37,491 nt of DNA from Paulinella micropora. Lineage: Eukaryota; Cercozoa; Imbricatea; Euglyphida. The notes under the pieces were generated by a model, which ran no database searches, was not told the DNA's origin, and saw only the letters and a program-made list of their open reading frames with translations. This document shows, one piece after another, positions 29,071-37,491 of this stretch (the first letter of the stretch is position 1; every line of letters begins with the position of its first letter). The translations under genes were made by a program, and so were the position numbers. Location: NCBI GenBank assembly GCA_009731375.1, contig BJOX01000323.1, positions 340,465-377,955 of the forward strand, read 5' to 3'.

Positions 29071-30436
29071 TTATTCGTCGAGGTATACTTCCTCGAGGGA
29101 GTTTATGAACTCCTCTTCGCTAGACGTTGATGATGGTTGCCACCTCTATGTCACTGCGGGTTGGTCTTCCGCTGGCATGTCTAATTCCTGATCCAGGCTT
29201 TCTTTCAAAGCCCTCGCTTCCGACCAGGTCAAGTCTTCTCCGACTTTCGAATGCTGTGGCACGATACACCTTATGACTGGGGCGAATTGACCAATGATCT
29301 GCCCAGCTGGTATTCGTACTGTTGCCTCCAGTACGGCCACTCACGTCGAAAGTGGTAGATCTAATCCAACCGTTGAGTTATTCTGTGCCATCGGAACTCA
29401 TCGGCTTGGACAAGTCTGTCCCAACCCACTTAAAGCCCCACACTGTGGACAGCCGAGCGGAGAGTTCGTTTGTAAACTCCGATCCCCGATCGCTGTACAC
29501 ATTTTTCGGCACTCCGTTATATCGGAAGACATGGTCGACCATGGCCTCGCATGTCGATTCCGCATCCTTTTCCACAACTGGTACCGCGAACACATAATTC
29601 GAGAAGCGGTCTATGGCTGTCAGGATGTACCGATAATTGTGGGTCTCCGCTCGCGGTAGCGGTCCTACGTAATCAACATGCAAAGTTTCGAATAGGTTCT
29701 CAACAAGCTTGTATTCGCCATAAAAGCCTCTCTGAGCGTTGTTGTGTGGCGTCTTGGTTTGCTTGCAGTGTTCGCATGTGTCGACTGTGTCGGCAATGGA
29801 TTTCTGCATGCCATGCCACCAAAACCTGCGTAAAATAAACCATGACATTTTATCCCTTCCCGTGTGTGAGTTGAGAGCAGAGCGGTGAGTGGCTAAAAGG
29901 ATCGCCTTGCGTAACTGGGTTGGTACCCACAGTGTCCACTTTGAAGGCGTCTTTTCCCACTTACCGCCTGCCCCCTTATACCACAGGAGGTTATCATGCC
30001 AGGTCATCGTTTTCTTATGGGCTCTTATTTCTCTCGTCTCAGGATTTGCTATCGGGTCAATAGCGTGAGCAATGAAGGGGCCCCATTCCTTAGAGCTCTT
30101 CGCCAACTGACCAAACACCTCGGGGCTCGCCACCGTCATATCCATGTCGTCCAGCTGGACAGCACTGGTGACTAGGCTTATAGGCCCCCCTGTTCGGTGT
30201 GTTTGCTCGGCAGCCGCGACAATCGCCGACCGTTCAGGGTGAACATGCTGGGGTACTCAGAACGACTGCGTCTTATCCGCGAAAAATGCGTTAAAGGAGT
30301 GTTCATGTTCATGGGTCTGACCCGGCTTTATATCTCCCTCGCTGAGGATGTCAGACTGGGTGTCGATCTTCTCCAGCAGGTCTTGCCAGTCCTCAGCTTC
30401 GTGTTGCGCGCAGCACACGCGACGTATGCATTGCAG
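29071..30436 (-). pseudogene. pol: gypsy integrase
   Basis: Reads leftward from the frame at about 30,436 (LDQLQCIRRVCCAQHEAEDW), through QHVHPERSAIVAAAEQTH, to the integrase: a zinc-binding HRSALNSH...CEHCKQTK, first Asp in HVDYVGPLP, second Asp in YSDRGSEF, and Glu 35 residues later in SSDGTE. The very next codon is TAA. In another frame the sequence continues VAVLEATVRIPAGQIIGQF and, past a further in-frame TAG, ends SEEEFINSLEEVYLDE with a stop at 29,071-29,073. Confidence 0.85.
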
Positions 30437-31260
30437 CTGGTCCAAGCTTGAGAATCGGGTCTATATCCCGGTGTCCAGCTTTGCGCGTTGGTGGCAATGT
30501 ATGCCATCCCCGCCGGCAACGTGTCTTTGAAATCTGCTGTATGCTCCGTGGCCGTCCAGTCATCATCGGCTGTCCATCTGACTAGGCAGGCCGTGGGAGT
30601 TTCTAATGCAAAGCGGTCTAATCCGTCGCCTACGGAGCCTTTCACCCGAGGCATCCGTGATAGGCTATCTGGGACCGTATTTTCTTTACCTTTAATGTAC
30701 TCGATGGTGAAATCATACAAGGCCAGCTCCGACTGCCATCGGGCCAGTCGTCCCGTATGTTCTCGGTCCATGAGCCATCTAAGGTTGGCATGATCTGTTT
30801 GAACCAATATGTTCGGAGCACCCCACAAGTACTCCCTCAGCCGACTGAACGCCCAAACTATCGCCAACGCTTCGCGTTGTCTGGTGCAGTAGTTGACTTG
30901 TTCGGGCGTCAACTTCTTGCTGACGAACATGATCGGTCTCAACTGTTTGTGGTCAGAATCGTATTGTTGTAAGACGGCCCCGACCGCGTATTTCGACGCG
31001 TCGGTTGCTACAACAAAACGCTTCTCAAAGTCGGGGAGAACCAAGACCGATCGGCACTCTGTGAGGACTTTGTGTATACCTCCGCCGCCTTTGGCGGCCA
31101 CTCGCCGTCCGGGTCGCCGTGAAGGCAGAAGTCCCGTTAATGGTTTGACAAAGTCCTGGAAGTTCGGAATAAATTCCGAGTACACCTGTGCCATACAGAG
31201 GAAGGAATGCAGCGCTGTGCGTGTGTTTGGGCGTGGAAGGGAACGGTAGCGTCCCCTCTG
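30437..31260 (-). pseudogene. pol: gypsy RT thumb and RNase H
   Basis: LPRPNTRTALHSFLCMAQVY and SEFIPNFQDFVKPLTGLL are the end of RT. RNase H follows, with Asp in VVATDASKYAVGAVL, Glu in QREALAIVWAF and Asp in LVQTDHANLRWLMD, then the YDFTIEYIKGKENTVPDSLS motif that closes the domain. The RT fingers and palm are absent upstream. Confidence 0.9.
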
Positions 31261-31331
31261 GGACGATAGTTGCTCTGCCATCGTTGCCATATGTGACATG
31301 AACCTCGTTCGCTAGGCAAATTCGGAGGATG

Positions 31332-32303
31332 TCACTGATAGTCTGTGCTACCAACTCGCACATAGCGAGGAAAATGGCACCAGTAGAACTTAACCGCCGG
31401 ATGGGGAGCGATTTTCTTTTCCACCGCTTTTCCACTTCTGATAACCTTCTCAAACACCATGTTGGCCTTGAAGTATTTAAACTTCGTTGCCATCCTGCTC
31501 ACCCTCCACTGATGCTGTTCGATTGTATCAAGCAGCTCGTTAAGGGTGTCCCGGGCTTGGGCAGCTGCTGTTGAATCGTCCTCAGAGGGGAGAAGCTGTT
31601 TCTTCCATCTCTTGTGCTCTGTGAGGGTGAGATTCCACATTGCAACCGCAGCACTTAGGTTTCGTGCTGAAACTATATTCCAAGCTTGTATCTCTGAGAT
31701 AAAAACCAGCAACCCTGCCGAGTTGGGCCACTTTGTGTCTATAGCTAGTTCTTTACCTGGGTCCTGTGTGAAAGGAAAAGTGAGAGAGGGTTGCAGATCC
31801 TTTTTCTCGACGAATAAGGTATTCAGCAATGCTTGATACCTTTGGTGGTTTATCTGCCACGCCTCGTCTAATAAGGAGTCACGCACGGTTGCTAGAACCC
31901 TGTGAAGGTCCATAACATGGTGTATGGTACTGGTACCATTTGCAGTAAGGCTCGGATTGAACAGATGCATTAGTCCGATAGCTCCTTGTATCGAGGGCTC
32001 CTTGAACATACACGTCGCCTCCTCGCACATATTATTCGGGAAAAGATGCATCGAGTTGTCGTTTAGGTTTGTCCCATGTTCCTTGTCATCTAGAGGGTTG
32101 CCAGGCCATCCCTCTGCTGGGCCTCGGTATCGATCCAGCACTACCTTCGTTTGAATTGCCCGAGCCGGAATTACCAACCCATTGTCGGGCCCTCTCCATG
32201 GGGAGCGAGGGACAGGTTCCTCCTGTGCTCTGCTTCCTCCCCTTGCAGGAGTGGTAAAACCGCCTGTGGCGGGCGTGTCGTTACCGTCTGCGTCCTCAGA
32301 CAT
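31332..32303 (-). CDS. gag-like ORF of gypsy element (unrecognised domain)
   Basis: 323 codons from a proper ATG at 32,303 (MSEDADGNDTPATGG). Pro/Arg-rich start, then a mostly helical-looking body (HHVMDLHRVLATVRDSLLDE, NELLDTIEQHQWRVSRMATK). No zinc knuckle or protease motif. Called gag only from its position and strand ahead of the pol remains. It may be a deletion-fused fragment; the last 30 codons overlap another open frame (ISDILRICLANEVHVTYG). Confidence 0.45.
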   Translation of the reverse strand: MSEDADGNDTPATGGFTTPARGGSRAQEEPVPRSPWRGPDNGLVIPARAIQTKVVLDRYRGPAEGWPGNPLDDKEHGTNLNDNSMHLFPNNMCEEATCMFKEPSIQGAIGLMHLFNPSLTANGTSTIHHVMDLHRVLATVRDSLLDEAWQINHQRYQALLNTLFVEKKDLQPSLTFPFTQDPGKELAIDTKWPNSAGLLVFISEIQAWNIVSARNLSAAVAMWNLTLTEHKRWKKQLLPSEDDSTAAAQARDTLNELLDTIEQHQWRVSRMATKFKYFKANMVFEKVIRSGKAVEKKIAPHPAVKFYWCHFPRYVRVGSTDYQ

Positions 32304-33400
32304 GTCTAGTTTTATTGCGGTGGATGATCTCGTTGTAGAGCCTATTCACGCAATTTTCAGTGTGCCCCTGAGGGGTTGAGACGAGCAGAGTCGTATGTTC
32401 TCGTGTGTGTGAGTGTGCTGTTGTGTATGTTTTTGTTGTCGTGTGTTCTGTTCACTGTGTCGTCAATGCTTGTGTCAAGCACGCTGTTATACAACACAAC
32501 AACCAACTCACACCCAACACAACAATCAACAGATAACAGTCAAGGGATTGGTGGACTCACCCTCCCCCTCTGTCGGGGGAGGCCTTGCTGCTCCTTCTGC
32601 CAAGCCAGACGATGTGTACGTGTGCATCCTGGCAATACACAACAAATTTCCTGCAACTCTGCAACCACCTTTCTGATGACACAACAGAAAAAGTACAAAA
32701 AGGTTTTCGATGATTCCTTCTGGGCTTTGCCCAATGGATTACCTTATTCCTTTCCTTTTTCAAGAAGGAGTCTTTTTCCAACTCAAAGAACAACCTTCGT
32801 TTGTCTTATCCGATTGTGGTAGGTAGGTTTATGAGTGTTGTCGTGTATGTTTTTGTGTGCGTATGTACCGAGTGCTGTAGACTCTTCACACACTTGTTGT
32901 CGATTGTCTTGGAAGCCACTCGGTATCCGAGTTCTTGTCCTTGCTGACCTATATGACACCACACAACACGTTTGGAGGGAGTGTTTGAGTGTGATGTGGG
33001 GTGTGTGTTTCATTGTTTGTGAACAAAAATAAAAATCCTTCCCAAAACACACTCCTTTTTAGCCTCCCTGTCTTCAATTTACACTCAATTCCCCCGGCCT
33101 ATGTCTTAATAGACTGGCCTACCACCCCTTTGAGAGATGGCTACCTTCTTTGGTGTGGGATGGGTGTTGTTTGTATAAACAGGTTTTATGCCAAAGGAAT
33201 AGGATTCTGTATGTGTGTTGTTTGTTTGTTTTTCTACTGCCTCTTTGCACGTGTTGACGTGTCAACAACGTCTGTGTGTGTTACGTGTTTGTGGAAGTAC
33301 AAACAAGAGTCAGAGCGTGTAATTGTTGGTTATTCTCCTCGTGAGGAGTATGTGTAGGTATACGTGTAGGAGTTATGACAGAACCGATAGGAGGGTGTTT
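32304..33400. other. T/G-rich region upstream of gypsy gag; no gene seen
   Basis: Expected place for the 5' LTR and leader of the minus-strand element. Several gtgtatgttttt-like strings occur, but no clear repeat of the other side. Confidence 0.4.
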
Positions 33401-34280
33401 TGTAACACCCACGGTATACTACATCGTTTATACGCTATTGGGGCTTTACGGGAATTTACTCTTGGAAGTATTTTCTTGTTATTAAATGTAATTTAAGATG
33501 AATTCTTATTACATTTCCGGTTCTGATTAATATATCCGGTTTTAATGTTGTAGTAGGATAAGGAATATGGAGGAAAAGCTAGGAAGCTTGGACCCCCATA
33601 GGACCTTAAAACCTACATTTTACACTTAACCGTTTACCGGCGTGGAGAGGGTTATTAGGATGCAGAATACACAGTTGTGTAGCATCCATATGGAATAACC
33701 TCCCACATTAATAGCGTTGACCCGATCCTTCTACAGTACATGTAGTAACCGTTTGAAGTTTTGGAAAAAGGTCACGGAAAAACCGTGAAATTTGGCCTTT
33801 TTTCCCGTGACTGGGAATTTATGGCTAAATAAGGGAAAACGCACTTATGGGTTGTGGTTTGTGGTGTGTTTTGGCATTTGTGCAGGTTACGGACGTAACG
33901 CATCATGTCAGGGAACCAGTCAAAGGGACACTCCGGTTTGACCGGTGTTTTCCCTCTGGCTTGTTGTTTGGGTTCATTCCTGACAACCCTTTCTGTAATA
34001 GAAGTGGTCGTTAGTAGTGAACCAGTTGTGTTCAATTATTAAAATTCCTTTGTTACTTTTTCATTGAGCTCGTAAGGGTAGACCTCCGGTCTTAATACAT
34101 TTGGAGTCCCTTTGCCTTTATCGAACTCTGGAAAATACAAATTTTGGAATTGGAAACGACGCAGTCTCTGGGGACAATCAGTCACTGTTGTTGACTGTGT
34201 CTTGGGGAGAAGTGCCAAGTAGCTTCTTGACAATCAGTACTCAGTACTGGTTGTGCGAGACAGTGCTTTTAGTCGTTACA
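33401..34280 (+). repeat. Possible LTR (TGTAAC...GTTACA, 880 bp)
   Basis: Begins tgtaacacccacgg and ends agtcgttaca, a 6-bp terminal inverted repeat of the kind typical for LTRs, and is followed 97 bp later by the start of a long ORF. No partner LTR is visible because the sequence breaks at 36,375, and no convincing primer site follows, so this is a hypothesis. Confidence 0.3.
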
Positions 34281-34376
34281 GGGAAGGGAAAACAAAAAAG
34301 GTGGTAAGGAGGGTTTTGGAGAAACAGGGAAGAACCCTGATCTCGAAACTTGGACCTTGACACCTTGGAAATCAAC

Positions 34377-36374
34377 ATGTCATCTGGAGTGGTAGACGAT
34401 CCCTACAAGGACCCGTGTATTAAACCACTGGAAGGAAAGGCTGTGGGGGAGTTTCTACAACATGTAGCAGCGGACTACATAGTAGACTCCAAAGAACAGC
34501 ATCTGTTTTTGGAACACTTTGTCCCTTTGGCAAGTAAGTACAAAGACAGACCAAAGGACAAGGAGGTTTACGATACGGTGAAAGCGGAGTCGGGTAACTT
34601 GGCAAGATGGGGCTACGATCTAGCCAATTTTACCTTCACTGGCTATTCACCTAGTGAACCTAAGCTCAAAACTTTGGTACCCATGCAGGTAAGGAGGATG
34701 GTAGCAAGGATGTTTGTGTCTTTGCACCTCCATGAACTGCAGATGGTGGGGCACCCAAGGTTTGAGAAGGGGGATGAGGATTACTTTCCAACTCCTATTC
34801 CTTCTGAGCAGTTTGATGTCCAATTCCTGATGACGGGAGAGGAAGCTAAGGACATTTGGAAAGAGGAATGGTATGGGGCAATCAGAAAAGATCCTAAGAA
34901 AGGGGATACTTTTGAGGTGGGTATGGCACAGGCGTTCTTCAAGGACGAGGTGTACCCCATGGTTGCTAATGTCTTCCTCAAGGCGGTAAGAAATTGGGAT
35001 GCCGCAAAGGACAAAATGAAGGATGCAAGATGGATGAAGGACACGAAGGTGTGGGGGAAAAAGACACCGGACACCTATGACATCATCCATATTGAAGGCT
35101 TCATGGGAAAATTGGAGCAGATGACGGAAAAGGACACGCTGGCTAACAATGCTAACAGGGGTCTGCGTGATCTGCTAAGGGAAGCAGAGACAGCTGCACT
35201 TGCAACAACCAAGGACAAGGATGGTACGGCTACGGTGCCGGATGCTAAGATATTGCTTGTTGTAAGGGAGCAGGCTCACGAGGCCATGTATCGATATCTC
35301 TTATACCTCAAAGAGGTGGCAAAGGCCATTGAGGTTTGCGTGGAAAGGTACGCAATATGGGAAGAGAGATATGCGGTCATCAAGAAAAGGGATGAGGATG
35401 ATCCCATAGATCCTGTGTTTCGATATGAACAGGAAAGGAAGAGAATGCCGACGTTTCTCGACAAATTCTCTTCTGTTGCATTCGCTCCGGGGTCAAGGGG
35501 GGATAAAAAACCGGCGATATGGTTTACCCGACAAGTAAACTGTTTCCCGTTTATGACCTCACCTTGGTTGCGTAAAGCGATCAATTTGCTCTGTAAGTTT
35601 ATGGGGGAGAGCAATTTTGAATCGCCGATGACCTTGGTTGATATTCTCCGACAGTGCACGGACACTGATCTTATGGAGCACTTTACGGTGGAGAGTATCA
35701 CAAAAGGGATGGGCAAGGAAATGCAGGAAAGGGATGTTTACGCGGACACGGGGTCTGTAAAAATGTCCAAACTGCACGCAATGATGCACGCTCTCATTGC
35801 TTTGCTCGTACTTCACGGAAGTCATTGGGATTTGACTAGTGAGGTCATGCTGACAGGGCATATTTCCACAGTTGTTGGAAGTGCGTTGGCAACGTCGAGC
35901 AAGAAGCCCATGAGGATCAAGGGGGCGTTTCGGATTGAAATGGAGAAGCTGAAGGCGGACAATGCGTTTTTCATCAGCCTCAAACGTTTCACCCGACATG
36001 TCATGGCAAGGATCTATCAGCACGATCCATGTGTGTTCCGAGCCATTGCAAAAGGTTGGCCGGATGGTAAATGGACGATTAACATCCCGGACAATGTCGA
36101 TTTCACGACAGATGCGTCCCCGGCATGGAAAACGTTTGCGGATGGATATGCAAACGGAAGGAAAATGTGGAAGGACTTCCTCATAGCAGAGAGAACGTGG
36201 GAGGATACGTTGGTCTCTGAGGGAGGGATACAGGCGTTGGCAGCGGTAGCGAGGACCCAGTTGGTTGATCAACCAATGGGAAACGCAAATGCCATTCAGT
36301 CGGGGGGAAGGACTGTAAGACGCCGTATCCCTAATGTTCCTAAGGGGGGTTATGGCAAACCCTTCCGTCAAAAG
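34377..36374 (+). CDS. Unidentified 666-codon ORF, intact to the gap (possible Gag/capsid-like)
   Basis: First ATG at 34,377 (MSSGVVDDPYKDPCIK); a TGA lies upstream in frame at 34,338. It is open without stop or visible intron to the N gap. I recognise no family. Visible features: charged, probably mostly helical N-terminal half (KEVAKAIEVCVERYAIWEER), a hydrophobic patch LHAMMHALIALLVLHGSHW, repeated Trp-rich segments (WLRKAINLLCKFMG, AWKTFADGYANGRKMWKDF) and a basic Arg/Gly/Lys-rich end (RTVRRRIPNVPKGGYGKPFR). No signal peptide, zinc knuckle, protease or polymerase motif. The intronless reading, basic C-terminus and possible LTR upstream suggest a structural protein of a mobile element or an integrated virus-like element. 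That is inference; an ordinary host gene is not excluded. Confidence 0.6.
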
Positions 36375-36384
36375 NNNNNNNNNN
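36375..36384. other. Assembly gap (10 N)
   Basis: ttccgtca occurs just before and immediately after the gap, so the two sides may overlap rather than be separated. Confidence 0.95.
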
Positions 36385-36845
36385 TTCCGTCACGCCGGCT
36401 GGCCTCCCGCTCCTCCGCGAGCCAGTCGGGGCACACACAACAGGCCGCCAGGCGTTCGCACCCGCCGAGGTACGCCAGCCAGGGGTAGGGCGGCGGCGGC
36501 CCGGTGGTCCGCCCGGCTGCGTGGCCGGGGGTCGGCCCTCGCCAACTCGCCATCCACTGCGCTTTGTCCAACTACCTGGCTCGGCAGAGAGCTCGGCCGG
36601 CGCCCGCTGGGCCCGGGTGGGGAGGGGGGGGTGAGGGAAGAAGGAACAGCTCCGGCAGGGGAGGGCCGGGGGGAGAAGGCAGCAGGGCAGGGCCGCGCCC
36701 TCCCCCCCGGGGCGGCCACACTGATAGCAGATCTTCCCTGGCCTCGCGCGTGGCCCCGACGAAGAGAGCCCCCCGTCGTCGCCCTAGCCAACCGCGGCTT
36801 TTTCTTGGCGTACTGGGTTTAACCGGACCCTCCCCCCTCCCCCGC
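36385..36845. other. GC-rich region; no certain gene
   Basis: Very GC-rich, several overlapping open frames on both strands. On the minus strand a short frame from 36,571 reads YPWLAYLGGCERLAACCVCP, which looks protein-like but is cut by the gap. Confidence 0.4.
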
Positions 36846-37491
36846 CTAGCTCCGCGGAAGCAGCAACAGGGGGCACTCCTCCACGACGGGCGGCTGGCAA
36901 GCTGCTGCTGCTAGCCCGTCCAGTTGCTCCAGCAGAGGGCACTGCCTCAAGGTTAGCTCCACTTTCAGCGGCTGTCCCGCCCGTCCCGGAGGAAATCCTA
37001 GGCGCCTGAGCAAAGCGCACTGGGATACCGTGAGTTTCAGCTCGTCGGGGCCGGGGGGCAGAACCAGTTCCGTGAGGCCAGCGCACTCGCGGAGGGTGAG
37101 GGTGAGCTTGCCACAGGCCAGCCTGTCTGGCCAGCCTAGGTCCCGCAGCTGGGGGCAAGCCTGGAAAGTCAGGGTGGCCCCCTGGCAAGCTGTCAAGGCT
37201 GGCAGCCCGAAGCTCTCTAGCTCTGCACAGCGCTTGATCTCTACACGCAGGGCGTGGCTCAGGGTTGACAGCTGCCGTAGCTGTACTTCGTGTAAATTCC
37301 CACAGTCGGCAAGTGTTAAGAGTACGGTGCCCGCCGTGCGCAGCTCTGGCAGCGCCAGCCGGACTAGCGGGCAGGCTGTCAGCTCGAACTCCAGGGTGCC
37401 CTGTATGGTCTTGAGCTTGTCTAGGCCCAGCTGGTAGTCGCCTGTGCGCTCCGGTCCGCCGCGCGCGGACAGCTCCGGTCCGCCGCGCCCG
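36846..37491 (-). CDS. Leucine-rich-repeat protein, C-terminal part (runs off the window)
   Basis: The frame is open from the window end to a TAG at 36,846-36,848, about 214 codons. From the N-terminal side: a short GGPE-containing linker, then about eight repeats of 22-26 residues with the pattern LxLxxCxxLxxLxLPxL, for example LEFELTACPLVRLALPEL, LTFQACPQLRDLGWP, LTLRECAGLTELVLPP and LTLRQCPLLEQL. The conserved Cys sits where many LRRs have Asn. It ends CPLLLLPRS. Such domains bind proteins. No N-terminal domain is visible, so the role is unknown. Strong GC bias and lack of introns distinguish it from the CD36 gene. Confidence 0.75.
   Translation of the reverse strand, partial: GRGGPELSARGGPERTGDYQLGLDKLKTIQGTLEFELTACPLVRLALPELRTAGTVLLTLADCGNLHEVQLRQLSTLSHALRVEIKRCAELESFGLPALTACQGATLTFQACPQLRDLGWPDRLACGKLTLTLRECAGLTELVLPPGPDELKLTVSQCALLRRLGFPPGRAGQPLKVELTLRQCPLLEQLDGLAAAACQPPVVEECPLLLLPRS
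37446..37491. repeat. Short direct repeat at window end
   Basis: ctccggtccgccgcgc occurs twice, 27 bp apart, within the LRR frame, giving a doubled GGPE motif. Confidence 0.8.

Larger units (their letters stand above)
29071..32303 (-). mobile_element. Ty3/gypsy-type retrotransposon, internally deleted
   Basis: On the minus strand, in order: a gag-like ORF, RT thumb, RNase H, integrase. RNase H before integrase is the gypsy order. Protease and the RT palm with its YxDD motif are missing. Frames break at about 31.3, 30.4 and 29.4 kb. No LTR pair was found by eye. Confidence 0.8.

Noticed and set aside
36390-36914. Overlapping Pro/Arg/Ala-rich ORFs on both strands
   Set aside because: Expected from very GC-rich DNA with few stop codons; no frame stands out except a short fragment cut by the gap.

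Overview
This window is nuclear DNA from a eukaryote: it has a 17-exon gene with GT-AG introns, dense microsatellites, several LTR retrotransposons and assembly gaps. The one clear host gene is a CD36/LIMP-2 (class B scavenger receptor) family member. That family is known from animals, their unicellular relatives and amoebae, so a unicellular holozoan or another protist is a reasonable guess. The sequence alone does not settle the species.

Layout. 1-2,068: trinucleotide repeats, a tRNA-like element and several copies of a (GTT)n-linked dispersed repeat. 2,069-14,151 (+): the CD36-family gene, rebuilt here as 17 exons (580 codons plus stop). Its introns are almost pure microsatellite and contain two assembly gaps (3,669-4,046 and 5,692-6,125). 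Several introns carry duplicated pieces of the neighbouring exon, the most striking being nine partial copies of the start of exon 7. 14,878-24,239: a decayed Ty1/copia element with both LTRs and a 5-bp target duplication. Its middle (about 17.8-21.3 kb) is inverted relative to its ends. 24,481-27,545: a second, related LTR element that encodes only Gag, has a half-tRNA-type primer site and a 3' LTR cut to 46 bp. 28,371-28,820: a tandem repeat of about 112 bp built on a 13-bp palindrome. 29,071-32,303 (-): a broken Ty3/gypsy-type element with integrase, RNase H, the RT thumb and a gag-like ORF, but no RT palm. 33,401-36,374: a possible long LTR followed by an intact 666-codon ORF that I do not recognise. 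After a 10-N gap (36,375-36,384) the sequence becomes very GC-rich and carries the C-terminal part of a leucine-rich-repeat protein (-).

How the parts relate. The CD36-like protein should be a two-pass membrane receptor with a glycosylated lumenal/extracellular domain. Its cytosolic tail holds an acidic dileucine signal resembling that of lysosomal LIMP-2. The two copia-type elements share Gag architecture (CCCH zinc fingers followed by CCHC knuckles), polypurine tract, LTR start and primer-site layout. They look like a full-length family and a gag-only derivative. The elements other than the 34.4-kb ORF are visibly disabled.

Most worth a second look: the exon-edge duplications and splice-site-like microsatellites in the CD36 gene, the CCCH+CCHC Gag family with half-tRNA priming, the inverted core of the copia element, and the unidentified 666-codon ORF.
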